Shown: in pieces, positions 52,257 to 59,854 of the stretch | Numbering within the stretch: the stretch's first letter is position 1 | How the letters are laid out: each line of letters begins with the position of its first letter | DNA from: Corallococcus macrosporus DSM 14697 | GTDB taxonomy: Bacteria > Myxococcota > Myxococcia > Myxococcales > Myxococcaceae | Direction of reading: 5' to 3' | Length of the DNA stretch: 64,000 bases | NCBI RefSeq assembly: GCF_002305895.1 | Contig: NZ_CP022203.1 | Span: forward strand, 3,450,501 to 3,514,500 | The notes under the pieces: model-generated | The model's database searches: none | Told to the model about the DNA's origin: nothing | Seen by the model: the letters and a program-made list of their open reading frames with translations, nothing else | Made by a program: the position numbers and the translations under genes

Positions 52257-53045
52257 TCAGGTGCCTGGCAGGTGCTCGCGCACGCGGTGGATGCTCCGCG
52301 CCCGCCCGGTGGCGTCGTCGAGGTCGGCCACCACGCCCTGCAGGTAGACGAGCCGCTCCGCCACTTCATAGGGCGCCGTCTTGCCCATGAAGCGCGCCAG
52401 CGAGGACTCCTTCTTCATCCCGATGACCGAGTCCAGCGGCCCGCACATCCCCACGTCGGTGATGAAGGCCGTGCCCCCGGGGAGGACGCGCTCGTCCGCC
52501 GTCTGCACGTGCGTGTGCGTCCCCACCACCACGGACACCCGCCCGTCCAGGTGGACGCCCATGGCGTTCTTCTCGCTGGAGGCCTCGCAGTGCATGTCCA
52601 CCAGGATGCAGGGCGTCTGCTGGCGCAGCTCCTCCACCAACCCCTCCACCACCTCGAAGGGGCTGGCCTCGGTGCGCATGAAGACGCGCCCCTCCAGGTT
52701 GATGACGCCCAGGGCGCGGCCATCCGGCAGCTTCACCAGGGCGTGGCCCTTGCCCGGCGTGCCCTTGGGGTAGTTGGCCGGACGCAAGAGCAGGTCCGGA
52801 TGCTCCTTCACCCAGGGGAGGATGGCCTTCTTGGAGTAGAAATGGTTACCGCTCGTCAGCAGCTGGACGCCGCTGTCGAGCAGGTAGTGGGCCGTCTCTG
52901 AAGTGATGCCCGAGCCCTGGTCGCTGTTCTCCGCGTTGGCGACCACCACGTCCACGCCGTGCTGCGCGCGGACCCTCGGAAGGAGCGTGCGGACCGCCTG
53001 GAGTCCCGGGCGGCCCACCACGTCCCCCATGAAGAGGACTTTCAC
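52257..53045 (-). CDS. YmdB-like metallophosphoesterase (TIGR00282 family)
   Basis: A 262-residue dinuclear-metal phosphodiesterase; YmdB of Bacillus hydrolyses cyclic nucleotides and affects biofilm and RNA turnover. Metal ligands are visible: GDVVGRPG (Asp8), AENSDQG, TSGNHFYSK, VDMHCEASSEK and GTHTHVQTAD (two His). It starts at GTG inside the stop codon of the cyclo-ligase gene (GTGA), so the two are translationally coupled. The physiological substrate here is unknown. Confidence 0.9.
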   Translation of the reverse strand: MKVLFMGDVVGRPGLQAVRTLLPRVRAQHGVDVVVANAENSDQGSGITSETAHYLLDSGVQLLTSGNHFYSKKAILPWVKEHPDLLLRPANYPKGTPGKGHALVKLPDGRALGVINLEGRVFMRTEASPFEVVEGLVEELRQQTPCILVDMHCEASSEKNAMGVHLDGRVSVVVGTHTHVQTADERVLPGGTAFITDVGMCGPLDSVIGMKKESSLARFMGKTAPYEVAERLVYLQGVVADLDDATGRARSIHRVREHLPGT

Positions 53046-53665
53046 GTATCGAGGAAGTCCCAGTCGCGGTACAGGCCGCGCAGGGACTCAGACTCCGTTA
53101 CGACCAGGTCCATGTCGACGTCATCCCCAGTCGTGGGCAGGACGGGGACCACCTGGTCGTTGAACGCCAGGCCCACCCGCCGACTGCGCTGACTGGCCGC
53201 GCGGAGGGTGGCGTCGTAGTAACCACCCCCGCGCCCCAGCCGCTTGCCTTCCCGGGTGAACCCCAGGCCCGGCACCACGAAGAGGTCAATCTGGTCCACC
53301 GCGATGAGGTCCGAGGAGTTGGTGGGCTCGCGCACCCCCAGCCGCCCCGGCTCCAGCTCGCTCTCCGACTTGATGGCGCGGAACGAAAGAATCCGCCCGT
53401 GAACATGTGAGAGCGGGTAGCAGACAATCTTGCCGTCCTGCAACGCCGCAATCAGGATATCCCGGGTAGGCACTTCTCCCCGGATGGGGGCGTACAACGC
53501 CACCGTCCGCGCCTTCTGATAATACGGTGCCGCCAGGAACCGAGACTGAACCTTGAGACCCCGCGTATCGATGAGGTCCGGCGTCATCGCCTTCCGGCGG
53601 GCCGTGAGCTCCTCGCGTAGGGTCTGCTTCCTCGCCGCCGCCTCTTCCACCACCGTCTCGCTCAC
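53042..53665 (-). CDS. 5-formyltetrahydrofolate cyclo-ligase
   Basis: Converts 5-formyl-THF to 5,10-methenyl-THF with ATP. About 207 residues from a GTG with GGAG eight bases upstream. Motifs: RKQTLREELTARRKAM (N-terminal basic helix), ALYAPIRGEVPTRDI, and the signature VPGLGFTREGKRLGRGGGYYD (split as VPGLGFTREG and RLGRGGGYYD). A long open extension upstream overlaps the 6S RNA and is not used. As in many proteobacteria, the gene (fau/ygfA in E. coli) directly follows the 6S RNA gene. Confidence 0.92.
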   Translation of the reverse strand: MSETVVEEAAARKQTLREELTARRKAMTPDLIDTRGLKVQSRFLAAPYYQKARTVALYAPIRGEVPTRDILIAALQDGKIVCYPLSHVHGRILSFRAIKSESELEPGRLGVREPTNSSDLIAVDQIDLFVVPGLGFTREGKRLGRGGGYYDATLRAASQRSRRVGLAFNDQVVPVLPTTGDDVDMDLVVTESESLRGLYRDWDFLDT

Positions 53666-53686
53666 CGACGCCGCTCCACAGAAAAA

Positions 53687-53880
53687 GTCCCCCGCAGCAT
53701 GGCCGTGTGCCCGGCGTCCATTGAACCCTCTAAAAGCCAGGTGGGAACCGAAATCATGTCTCCGCAGGCTTCCCTCATCCCTCGTGAGAGGGGAGGGCTT
53801 GCACATGGAGACCGAAACGGACCCCGGAATGGACGTATCGGTTCGAATTTCTGCCGAGCATCACGCGCCCCGCAGGGGAC
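53687..53880 (-). ncRNA. ssrS: 6S RNA
   Basis: A roughly 194-nt RNA that mimics an open promoter and holds sigma-70 RNA polymerase. The 5' end GUCCCCUGCGG pairs with the 3' end CUGCGGGGGAC, and GCUCGGC pairs with GCCGGGC, giving the long closing stem. A central bubble follows, with GUCCAUU/AAUGGAC inside, and an inner arm has GUCUCC/GGAGAC. The stretch GGUUCCCACCUG...GGGUUCA is typical of proteobacterial 6S RNAs. Five U residues follow the 3' end. Placement just upstream of the 5-formyl-THF cyclo-ligase gene is the classic ssrS-fau order. Ends are approximate. Confidence 0.8.
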
Positions 53881-54019
53881 AGCCCTTGAACAAAGCTACA
53901 GTGCTTGCAAATCCTCGAATCTATTGGGAATTCCCGCCAGAGTCTTTGGAAATGATAAGGACGGGGGGCGGCGGGGTCAAGGCATCCTCGCGCGTTTACA
54001 AGGCAGGCGCGGGACCTCT

Positions 54020-55006
54020 ATGATGGAAAGAGCCCGAATCCACCCACATATGCCGCCCTCGCTATTGAACAAGGGTCTCGCGACGGTCCTTTCCGTTGCC
54101 TCCGGCCTCGCGTGGGCGGGACCACCCACGGTGTCGAGCTCCTATCAAGGGGACTCCTTTGGCACGGTGTCCATGCGCATGCAGGGAGACCGGCTGGTGG
54201 GGTTCACGACGGGCGGCCCCTGCGGCTTCGAGCCCGATACGGAGGTGCTCTCTGGCGAGTTCCAGGACAACGTCCTGGTGGGCCAGGTGTTGCTCTGCCA
54301 GACGGGGCCGCACTGTGAGCCGCGGGTGAACCAGCCCGTGCTGGTCGTGTTCAACCCGGAAGACGGGGTGATGACTGCGCTGTTCCGCCTGAAGGACGGG
54401 TGCCACTCCCCGGTGTTGAAGGACGACGCCTTGCTGCTCCTCAAGCCCGTGGCGGGCGCCGGGGACGCGGTGGAGGCGGCGCGCCGCGCCGCCGCGCCCG
54501 CGCCCACCGCGGAGAGCGCGGGCTCGTCCGCGGCGCAGGTGGCCGCGGGCCTGGGCAAGCAGGGCGAAGTCTCCCCCGTCGAGGAGGGCCAGCGTCAGCT
54601 CCTGGCGGGCAACGCGGCGGTGGCGCAGCGCCACTTCGAGCTGGCGCTGTCGCGGGATGCGCGCAACGCCGCGGCGGTGGTGGGCCTGGGGGCCAGCCAG
54701 CTCGCGCTCAACGACGTGGCCCGCGCGGTCAAGACGCTGGAGGCGGGCAAGGGGCTGGGGCGCGCGGACGTCCACCTGTGGCTGGCCTACGCGTACCTGC
54801 GGGAGGGCAGCCGCGCGCGCGCGCGCGATTCGCTGCGCCGGGCCTATGACCTGGGCTGGACGCCGTCGGGCCGCGCGTCGGAGGCGGCGGTGGAGCAGGC
54901 GCTCCGGGAGGAGATCAAGGACCTGGAAGCGCTCATGCAGCAGCAGCGCTCCCGAAAGCGGATGCTCGGCCGCCCGCCGGCGGGAGCCGGAAACACTACG
55001 CCGTGA
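54020..55006 (+). CDS. Exported TPR protein coupled to a Ser/Thr kinase
   Basis: About 328 residues. A signal peptide is evident from the second half of the N-terminus (SLLNKGLATVLSVASGLAWA); the start may be ATG 54020, 54023 or 54050. The first domain (about 35-150) is beta-rich with several Cys (GGPCGFEPD, LLCQTGPHCEP, KDGCHSPVL). After an Ala-rich linker come TPR repeats (about 195-300; AVAQRHFELALSRDARN, RADVHLWLAYAYLREG). Its stop overlaps the GTG of the kinase gene (GTGA). A 68-base piece of the TPR part is repeated at 57041-57109. Confidence 0.72.
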   Translation: MMERARIHPHMPPSLLNKGLATVLSVASGLAWAGPPTVSSSYQGDSFGTVSMRMQGDRLVGFTTGGPCGFEPDTEVLSGEFQDNVLVGQVLLCQTGPHCEPRVNQPVLVVFNPEDGVMTALFRLKDGCHSPVLKDDALLLLKPVAGAGDAVEAARRAAAPAPTAESAGSSAAQVAAGLGKQGEVSPVEEGQRQLLAGNAAVAQRHFELALSRDARNAAAVVGLGASQLALNDVARAVKTLEAGKGLGRADVHLWLAYAYLREGSRARARDSLRRAYDLGWTPSGRASEAAVEQALREEIKDLEALMQQQRSRKRMLGRPPAGAGNTTP

Positions 55007-56004
55007 GCCAGCCGCCTCCCCCGCAGAAGACCACGCGGTTCTTCGGCAACTACGAGGTCCTCTCCGTCCTGGGGAAGGGCGGCATGGCGGAGGTGTACCG
55101 GGCGCGGGTGCTCTCCGGCCCGCGCGAGGGCTGGACGGTGGCGCTCAAGCGGCTGCTCCCGGCGCTGACGCAGGACCCGGAGTCGGTGGCGCTGTTCGCC
55201 CGCGAGGCGCAGCTGTCCAAGCAGCTCCACCACCCCAACATCGTCACGGTGCTGGATGCCGGCGAGCTGGAGGGCATCTACTTCATCGTGATGGAGCTGG
55301 TGGACGGCCGCGACCTGGGGCAGATCCTCCGGCGCTGCAAGGTGCGGGGGATTCCGCTCCCGCTCGACTTCGCGGTGTACCTGGGCAAAGTGCTGCTGGA
55401 GGCGCTCGCCTACGCGCACTCGGCCACGGGGCCGCAGGGGGAGCGGCTGGGCATCGTCCACTGCGACGTGTCGCCCTCCAACCTGTTCATCTCCCGCGTG
55501 GGCGAAATCAAGCTGGGCGACTTCGGCGTGTCGCGCGTGCTGGTGGACGGCAAGCTCCAGGGCGGAGACGTGCTGGGCAAGCCCTACTACCTGTCCCCCG
55601 AGTCGCTGCTCGGTGAGGTGAGCCCGGAGGCCGACCTGTGGGCGGCCACGGTGGTGCTCTACGAGCTGCTGACGCTGGCGCGCCCGTTCACCGGCACGAC
55701 GCCGGACGCCGTGTTCAACGCCATCCGCGCCCGGCAGTACCGGCCCCTGCGCGAGCTGCGGCCCGACATCCCCGAGGCGCTGGAGGCCGTGGTGGCCCGG
55801 GCCTTCGCGGAGCGTCCCGAGGACCGCTTCCCGACGGCCGAGGAGTTCGCCCAGGCGCTGACGCCGCACTACGACGAGCGCGTGGGCACGCCCCTGGCCA
55901 TCGCCGCCGTGGTGCGGGGCCTCTTCGGCGCCACCGACGAGGTCCCCACCGTGACGCCAGCCAGCGGCAACGGTGCGCCGCCGCCGGGCTCGCGCGCGGG
56001 GTAG
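55003..56004 (+). CDS. Soluble Ser/Thr protein kinase (Hanks type)
   Basis: A 333-residue cytoplasmic kinase. Glycine loop LGKGGMAEVY, ATP-binding Lys49 (VALKRLL), catalytic Asp155 in HCDVSPSN, and DFG Asp173 are all present. The usual HRD is HCD, so this is a non-RD kinase, which usually does not depend on activation-loop phosphorylation. The activation segment ends GKPYYLSPE. A short C-terminal tail lacks a membrane helix or sensor domain. Translationally coupled to the exported TPR protein upstream, although the two would sit in different compartments. Confidence 0.9.
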   Translation: MSQPPPPQKTTRFFGNYEVLSVLGKGGMAEVYRARVLSGPREGWTVALKRLLPALTQDPESVALFAREAQLSKQLHHPNIVTVLDAGELEGIYFIVMELVDGRDLGQILRRCKVRGIPLPLDFAVYLGKVLLEALAYAHSATGPQGERLGIVHCDVSPSNLFISRVGEIKLGDFGVSRVLVDGKLQGGDVLGKPYYLSPESLLGEVSPEADLWAATVVLYELLTLARPFTGTTPDAVFNAIRARQYRPLRELRPDIPEALEAVVARAFAERPEDRFPTAEEFAQALTPHYDERVGTPLAIAAVVRGLFGATDEVPTVTPASGNGAPPPGSRAG

Positions 56005-56109
56005 GGGAGCGGGCACGGCGGCGCGGGGGGCTGCGCGCCCTGTCCATTGCCCCATCCGATGAAGACCTTCCTGGCGTCGCGTGAGGTCGCGCGAGGGAGG
56101 AACGGACCG

Positions 56110-56286
56110 ATGGCCACTGAGCCCAAGAAGCCCGCGTCGGACCAGGACGAGAGCGAACGCAAAGCGGAAGAGGCCGCCGGGCACCCGCGGAGGCTGGACA
56201 AGGAGGCCCGGGAGGACGGGATGCCGGGGTACGGGCAGCCCGACGAGGACGTGCGCGAGCAGTCCCTGCCCGAGCAGGGCTGGTAG
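56110..56286 (+). CDS. Tiny acidic hydrophilic protein
   Basis: A 58-residue, highly charged protein (MATEPKKPASDQDESERK...), rich in Glu, Asp, Lys and Pro and probably disordered. GGGAGGA eight bases upstream supports the start. No family is recognised. Small proteins of this look occur in stress contexts, but nothing here proves it. Lies between the kinase and GST genes. Confidence 0.55.
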   Translation: MATEPKKPASDQDESERKAEEAAGHPRRLDKEAREDGMPGYGQPDEDVREQSLPEQGW

Positions 56287-56322
56287 CCCGCGCGCTCCCT
56301 GCGTGCGGCCGGGCCCCCGGGT

Positions 56323-56961
56323 TCAGCCGCGGGCCGCGACGGGCGGTGCTGGCGGCGCGGTGCGCTTCCACGCCTCCAGCGCCTGCACGCGCCCGAGCCA
56401 GGTCTGGAGGTTCGCGTAGCCGCCGAGCGGCAGGCGCGCCGGGCCGGCGAGGGCGAAGGCCGAGGCCAGGGAGAGGTCCGCGAGGGTCAGCCGGCCTTGG
56501 GCGACCCACTCCCGGCCCGCGAGGTGCGCGTCCAGGATGGGCGCGCTCTGCGCGAAGAGCGCCTCGCCTCGAGCGACCTCCGCGGGGTCGGGGGCGTCGC
56601 CCTTGAGCGCCTTCACGAAGCGCTCGAAGACGAGGACGGTCGCCGCTGGCGACATGTGGGTGGCGCACCAGGAGAGCCAGCGGTTGACGTCCGCGCGGCC
56701 CTGGGCGTCCGCCGGATACAGCGTCTGTCCCGGCGTCTGCTCCGCCAGGTACTGCATGATGGCGCGCGACTCCCACAGCAGGAACCCGTTGTCGTCCAGG
56801 ACGGGGACCCGGCCCATGGGGTTGCGCGCCAGGTGTGACGCCGCCCGTTGTTCGCCTCGGGGCAGGTCGACCACGACGCGCTCCAGCGGCAGGTCGAGGT
56901 GGGCGGCCACGAGCAGGACGCGGCGCGAGTTTCCGGACATCGGATGGAAATAGAGCTTCAT
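56323..56961 (-). CDS. Glutathione S-transferase
   Basis: A 212-residue cytosolic GST. N-terminal thioredoxin-like domain: MKLYFHPMSGNSRRVLLVA, with Ser9/Ser12 near the glutathione thiol, NPMGRVPVLDDN with the cis-proline, and ESRAIMQYLAE binding the glutathione gamma-glutamyl group. An all-helical C-terminal domain follows, with LTLADLSLASAFAL (N-capping Asp). It is similar to the phi/theta-like bacterial group. GGAGG precedes the ATG. Substrate unknown; stands alone. Confidence 0.9.
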   Translation of the reverse strand: MKLYFHPMSGNSRRVLLVAAHLDLPLERVVVDLPRGEQRAASHLARNPMGRVPVLDDNGFLLWESRAIMQYLAEQTPGQTLYPADAQGRADVNRWLSWCATHMSPAATVLVFERFVKALKGDAPDPAEVARGEALFAQSAPILDAHLAGREWVAQGRLTLADLSLASAFALAGPARLPLGGYANLQTWLGRVQALEAWKRTAPPAPPVAARG

Positions 56962-57040
56962 GGCAGTCCTCCGGGACTGACGCGGGTTGGCAGGGGGGAC
57001 GCTGCACCGCCCGGGTGACAGGGGATTGTCAGGGTTCTTC

Positions 57041-57109
57041 GGGGCGCGCGGACGTCCACCTGTGGCTGGCGTCCGCGTACCCGCGCGAGGGCAGCCGCGC
57101 GCGTGCTCG
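57041..57109 (+). repeat. Fragment duplicated from the TPR gene at 54020-55006
   Basis: About 68 bases almost identical to 54757-54825, encoding RADVHLWLA-YA/SA-YL/YP-REGSRARAR in both places. Only a handful of substitutions occur, and there is no surrounding gene. It is a decayed relic of a duplication or a gene-conversion scar. The rest of 56962-57293 has no recognisable gene apart from the upstream region of the KaiC-like gene. Confidence 0.75.
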
Positions 57110-57293
57110 CCTCCATTCCGGAGGAGCCGGGGCAGGGGGCCTTGCCGTCGCGCGCGTGTTCCGGCGTGCACCTGTCGAACAGCGTGCATCTCGGCGGCAT
57201 CCGCGCCCTGAAGTTCGAGGGAGAGGCTTGGCCTCTCATGGACGGATTGTTAGCTCTCGACCTTTCCTTCCCCGCCAATCGACGGAACCCTGA

Positions 57294-58760
57294 ATGGATC
57301 GCCGGACGTGGTCACTCTTCGAAACGGGCATCCCGAGCTTTGATGCGTTGCTGGGGGGCGGCATCCCCCGTCGTCAGTCCCTCATCGTGGCGGGAGACCC
57401 CGGCTGCGGAAAGACGGTGCTCTGCAGCCAGGTGGCCTTCCTCGCCGCGGCGCGCGGCCTGCCCGTCGTGCTGGTCACCGTCACGTCCGAGCCCCATGAC
57501 AAGCTCGTGGGCGAGCTGACCAGCTTCAGCTTCTTCAAGGAGGCGCTGCTGGACGACAAGCTCTTCGTGATGAGCGCGTACTCCTCGCTCAAGCAGGGCG
57601 CCCGGGAGACGCGTGACCTCATCATCCAGACGGTGCGCAAGCGGGGCGCGAAGCTGCTCTTCATCGACGGACTTCGCGCCATCCGGGACCTCTGGCAGGA
57701 CGAGGCGCGCCTGCGGGAGTTCCTCTACGAGCTGGGCATTGGCCTGGCCGCGGCGGACTGCATCGGCCTCTTCACCACCGAGTATCCCCTGGAGAAGCTG
57801 CTGACGCTGCCCGAGGCCACCACGGTGGACGGCCTCGTCTCCCTGTCGGTGACGAAGCTCGGCGCCCGCCGCATGCGCCGCGTAGAGGTCGTGAAGCTGC
57901 GCGGCCGGCCCCACCTGGCCGGCGCGCACCTGATGCGCATCGACGGGGAGGGGGTGTCCTTCATCCCCCGCCTGGAGGCGCTGGCGTCCGCCGGAAGTGA
58001 CACGCCGCCACCCGAGGGCCGCGTCAGCTTCGGTCTGCCGGAGTTGGACGCGTTGATGGAGGGCGGCCTTCCCCGAACGAGCGCCACGCTGCTCGCGGGG
58101 AGCATGGGCATTGGCAAGACGCTGCTGGCGGCGCACTTCGCGGCCGAGGGCGCGCGCCTGGGAGAGCACGCCCTCTTCGTGTCCTTCCATGACTCCACGG
58201 CGTCGCTCGCTGCCCGGGCGCGGCGCATCCGGCTGGACGTGGAGCGCTACGTGACGAGCGGCATGCTCATCTACCTCTACATTCCTCCCTTGGAGCTGGA
58301 GGCGGACCTCGTGGTGGACCGCATCCTCCAGGAGGTGGCGCGGCGGAACGTGAAGCGGCTGGTCATCGATGGCCTCACGACGCTGGAGCAGTCCATCGTC
58401 GATCCTGAGCGCAGGCAGCTCTTCCTGGCCGCGCTCGCGGAGCGGTTGCGCCGGGCGGGCGTGACGACGCTCTACACCCGCGAGGTCTCCAAGGTGGCCG
58501 GCACGGAGCTCGACTTCAGCGACGCGCCCGTCTCCATCCTCGGGGAGAACCTGCTCCTCCTGCGCTACGTCGAGCTGCGCGGGCGCATCCACCGCCTCCT
58601 CTCCGTGCTCAAGATGCGCGACAGCAAGTACGACAATGACTTGCGCGAGTTCCAGATCGCCGACTCGGGGATGAAGGTCCTCGCGACGATGCGCTCCGCG
58701 GAAGGGTTGTTGACGGGGCAGGCGCGGCCCCTGGGGACGCGCATCGGGGCCGAGGAATGA
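57294..58760 (+). CDS. KaiC-like ATPase with two RecA domains
   Basis: A 488-residue protein with two tandem KaiC/RadA-type domains. The first has Walker A GDPGCGKT (34-41) and Walker B LLFIDGLRAI. The second has Walker A GSMGIGKT (269-276) and Walker B RLVIDGLTTLEQS. Each is preceded by the KaiC signature, FETGIPSFDALLGGGIPR and FGLPELDALMEGGLPR. True circadian KaiC is similar in size, but no KaiA or KaiB is here; such proteins in non-cyanobacteria serve signalling. The next gene starts in its stop codon (ATGA) and encodes a receiver-kinase, so they probably act together. Confidence 0.88.
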   Translation: MDRRTWSLFETGIPSFDALLGGGIPRRQSLIVAGDPGCGKTVLCSQVAFLAAARGLPVVLVTVTSEPHDKLVGELTSFSFFKEALLDDKLFVMSAYSSLKQGARETRDLIIQTVRKRGAKLLFIDGLRAIRDLWQDEARLREFLYELGIGLAAADCIGLFTTEYPLEKLLTLPEATTVDGLVSLSVTKLGARRMRRVEVVKLRGRPHLAGAHLMRIDGEGVSFIPRLEALASAGSDTPPPEGRVSFGLPELDALMEGGLPRTSATLLAGSMGIGKTLLAAHFAAEGARLGEHALFVSFHDSTASLAARARRIRLDVERYVTSGMLIYLYIPPLELEADLVVDRILQEVARRNVKRLVIDGLTTLEQSIVDPERRQLFLAALAERLRRAGVTTLYTREVSKVAGTELDFSDAPVSILGENLLLLRYVELRGRIHRLLSVLKMRDSKYDNDLREFQIADSGMKVLATMRSAEGLLTGQARPLGTRIGAEE

Positions 58761-59854
58761 GCGGCATCCTCATCGCGGAGGACGAGGAGGCCCTGCTCGA
58801 GGTCTTCGCCGAGCTGGTGGAGGCGCTTGGCTACCGCGCCATCCGGGCCCACAACGGAGAGCAGGCCCTCATGCTGGCGCGCACGGAGCCGCCGGACCTG
58901 GTGGTCAGCGACCACATGATGCCCCGCCGGACGGGCGTGGAGTTGCTGCGCGCCATGCGGGCGGAGCCGAGCCTCGCGTCGGTTCCCTTCGTGTTGTTGA
59001 GCGCCGCGCGGCCCTCCGGCCGCGAGGAGGCGGACGTCTTCCTCGCCAAGCCGGTGGACCTGAACGACTTCGAGGAGGCCATCACCAACGCGCTTCGCGC
59101 GCGCCCGCCCGTGGCCATCCCCACCCTGGGGGAGCCGAAGGCGTCCGGCGACGCGCGCAGAGGGCCCGTCCTGGCGCGCGAGGAGGTGCTCAACTGGGTG
59201 GCCCACGAGCTGAAGACGCCGCTCTCCTCGGCCCGCCTCAACGCCCAGGTCCTGCTGCGCAAGCTGATGAAGCGGGGCTCGGAAGACGAGGTCCGCTCCA
59301 CCGAGGCGGTGCTGCGTCAGTTGGACCGGATGAGCCACCTCATCTCCTCCATCCTGGACGCCTCGCGCCTGGCCGAGGGAAAGCTGGAGCTGAAGTCCAG
59401 GCAGGACGACATCGTCGCCTTCCTCCGGGAGCTCATTCAGGAGTGGCGCGAGCTGGAGCCGCAGGTGGAGTTCGTGCTGGTGGGCGCCGAGGCGCCGGTG
59501 CTGCTGCCCTTCGACGGGGAGCGGGTGCGGCAGGTGCTCAACAACCTGCTCTCCAACGCGGTGAAGTACGGGGGCGAGGCACGGCGCGTCGAGCTGGGCC
59601 TCTCGCTGCACCCCGGGCTGGCGGACATCCACGTCCGGGACTGGGGCATCGGCATTTCGGCGGGGGCGCTCCCCTCCGTCTTCGAGCGCTTCCAGCGGGC
59701 GGACGCCGAGCCCGCCCAGGGGCATGGCCTGGGGCTCTACATCGCCTCGTCGCTGGCGAAGCTGCACGGCGGCTCGTTGTCGGTGAAGTCGGCGCTGGGG
59801 GCGGGGTCGACCTTCCACCTCCGCCTTCCCCTGAGCCGGCGCTCCGTGTCCTAG
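58757..59854 (+). CDS. Receiver-histidine kinase hybrid
   Basis: A 365-residue cytoplasmic protein. N-terminal receiver (1-118) with acidic pocket EDE (8-10), phospho-acceptor Asp52 (VVSDHMMP) and Lys in FLAKPVDL. Then HisKA with His150 (WVAHELKTPLSSARL) and a complete ATPase domain (VLNNLLSNAVKYGG, DWGIGIS, GHGLGLYIASSLAKLHGG split as GHGLGLYIA and LHGG). With the receiver first, it can take phosphate from another kinase and then modulate its own activity. Coupled to the KaiC-like gene. Its stop overlaps, on the other strand, the stop of cysteine desulfurase (CTAG). Confidence 0.92.
   Translation: MSGILIAEDEEALLEVFAELVEALGYRAIRAHNGEQALMLARTEPPDLVVSDHMMPRRTGVELLRAMRAEPSLASVPFVLLSAARPSGREEADVFLAKPVDLNDFEEAITNALRARPPVAIPTLGEPKASGDARRGPVLAREEVLNWVAHELKTPLSSARLNAQVLLRKLMKRGSEDEVRSTEAVLRQLDRMSHLISSILDASRLAEGKLELKSRQDDIVAFLRELIQEWRELEPQVEFVLVGAEAPVLLPFDGERVRQVLNNLLSNAVKYGGEARRVELGLSLHPGLADIHVRDWGIGISAGALPSVFERFQRADAEPAQGHGLGLYIASSLAKLHGGSLSVKSALGAGSTFHLRLPLSRRSVS

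Noticed and set aside
53666-53806. N-terminal extension of the formyl-THF cyclo-ligase
   Set aside because: It overlaps the 6S RNA and lacks homology; the GTG at 53665 has a good ribosome site and gives the family length.
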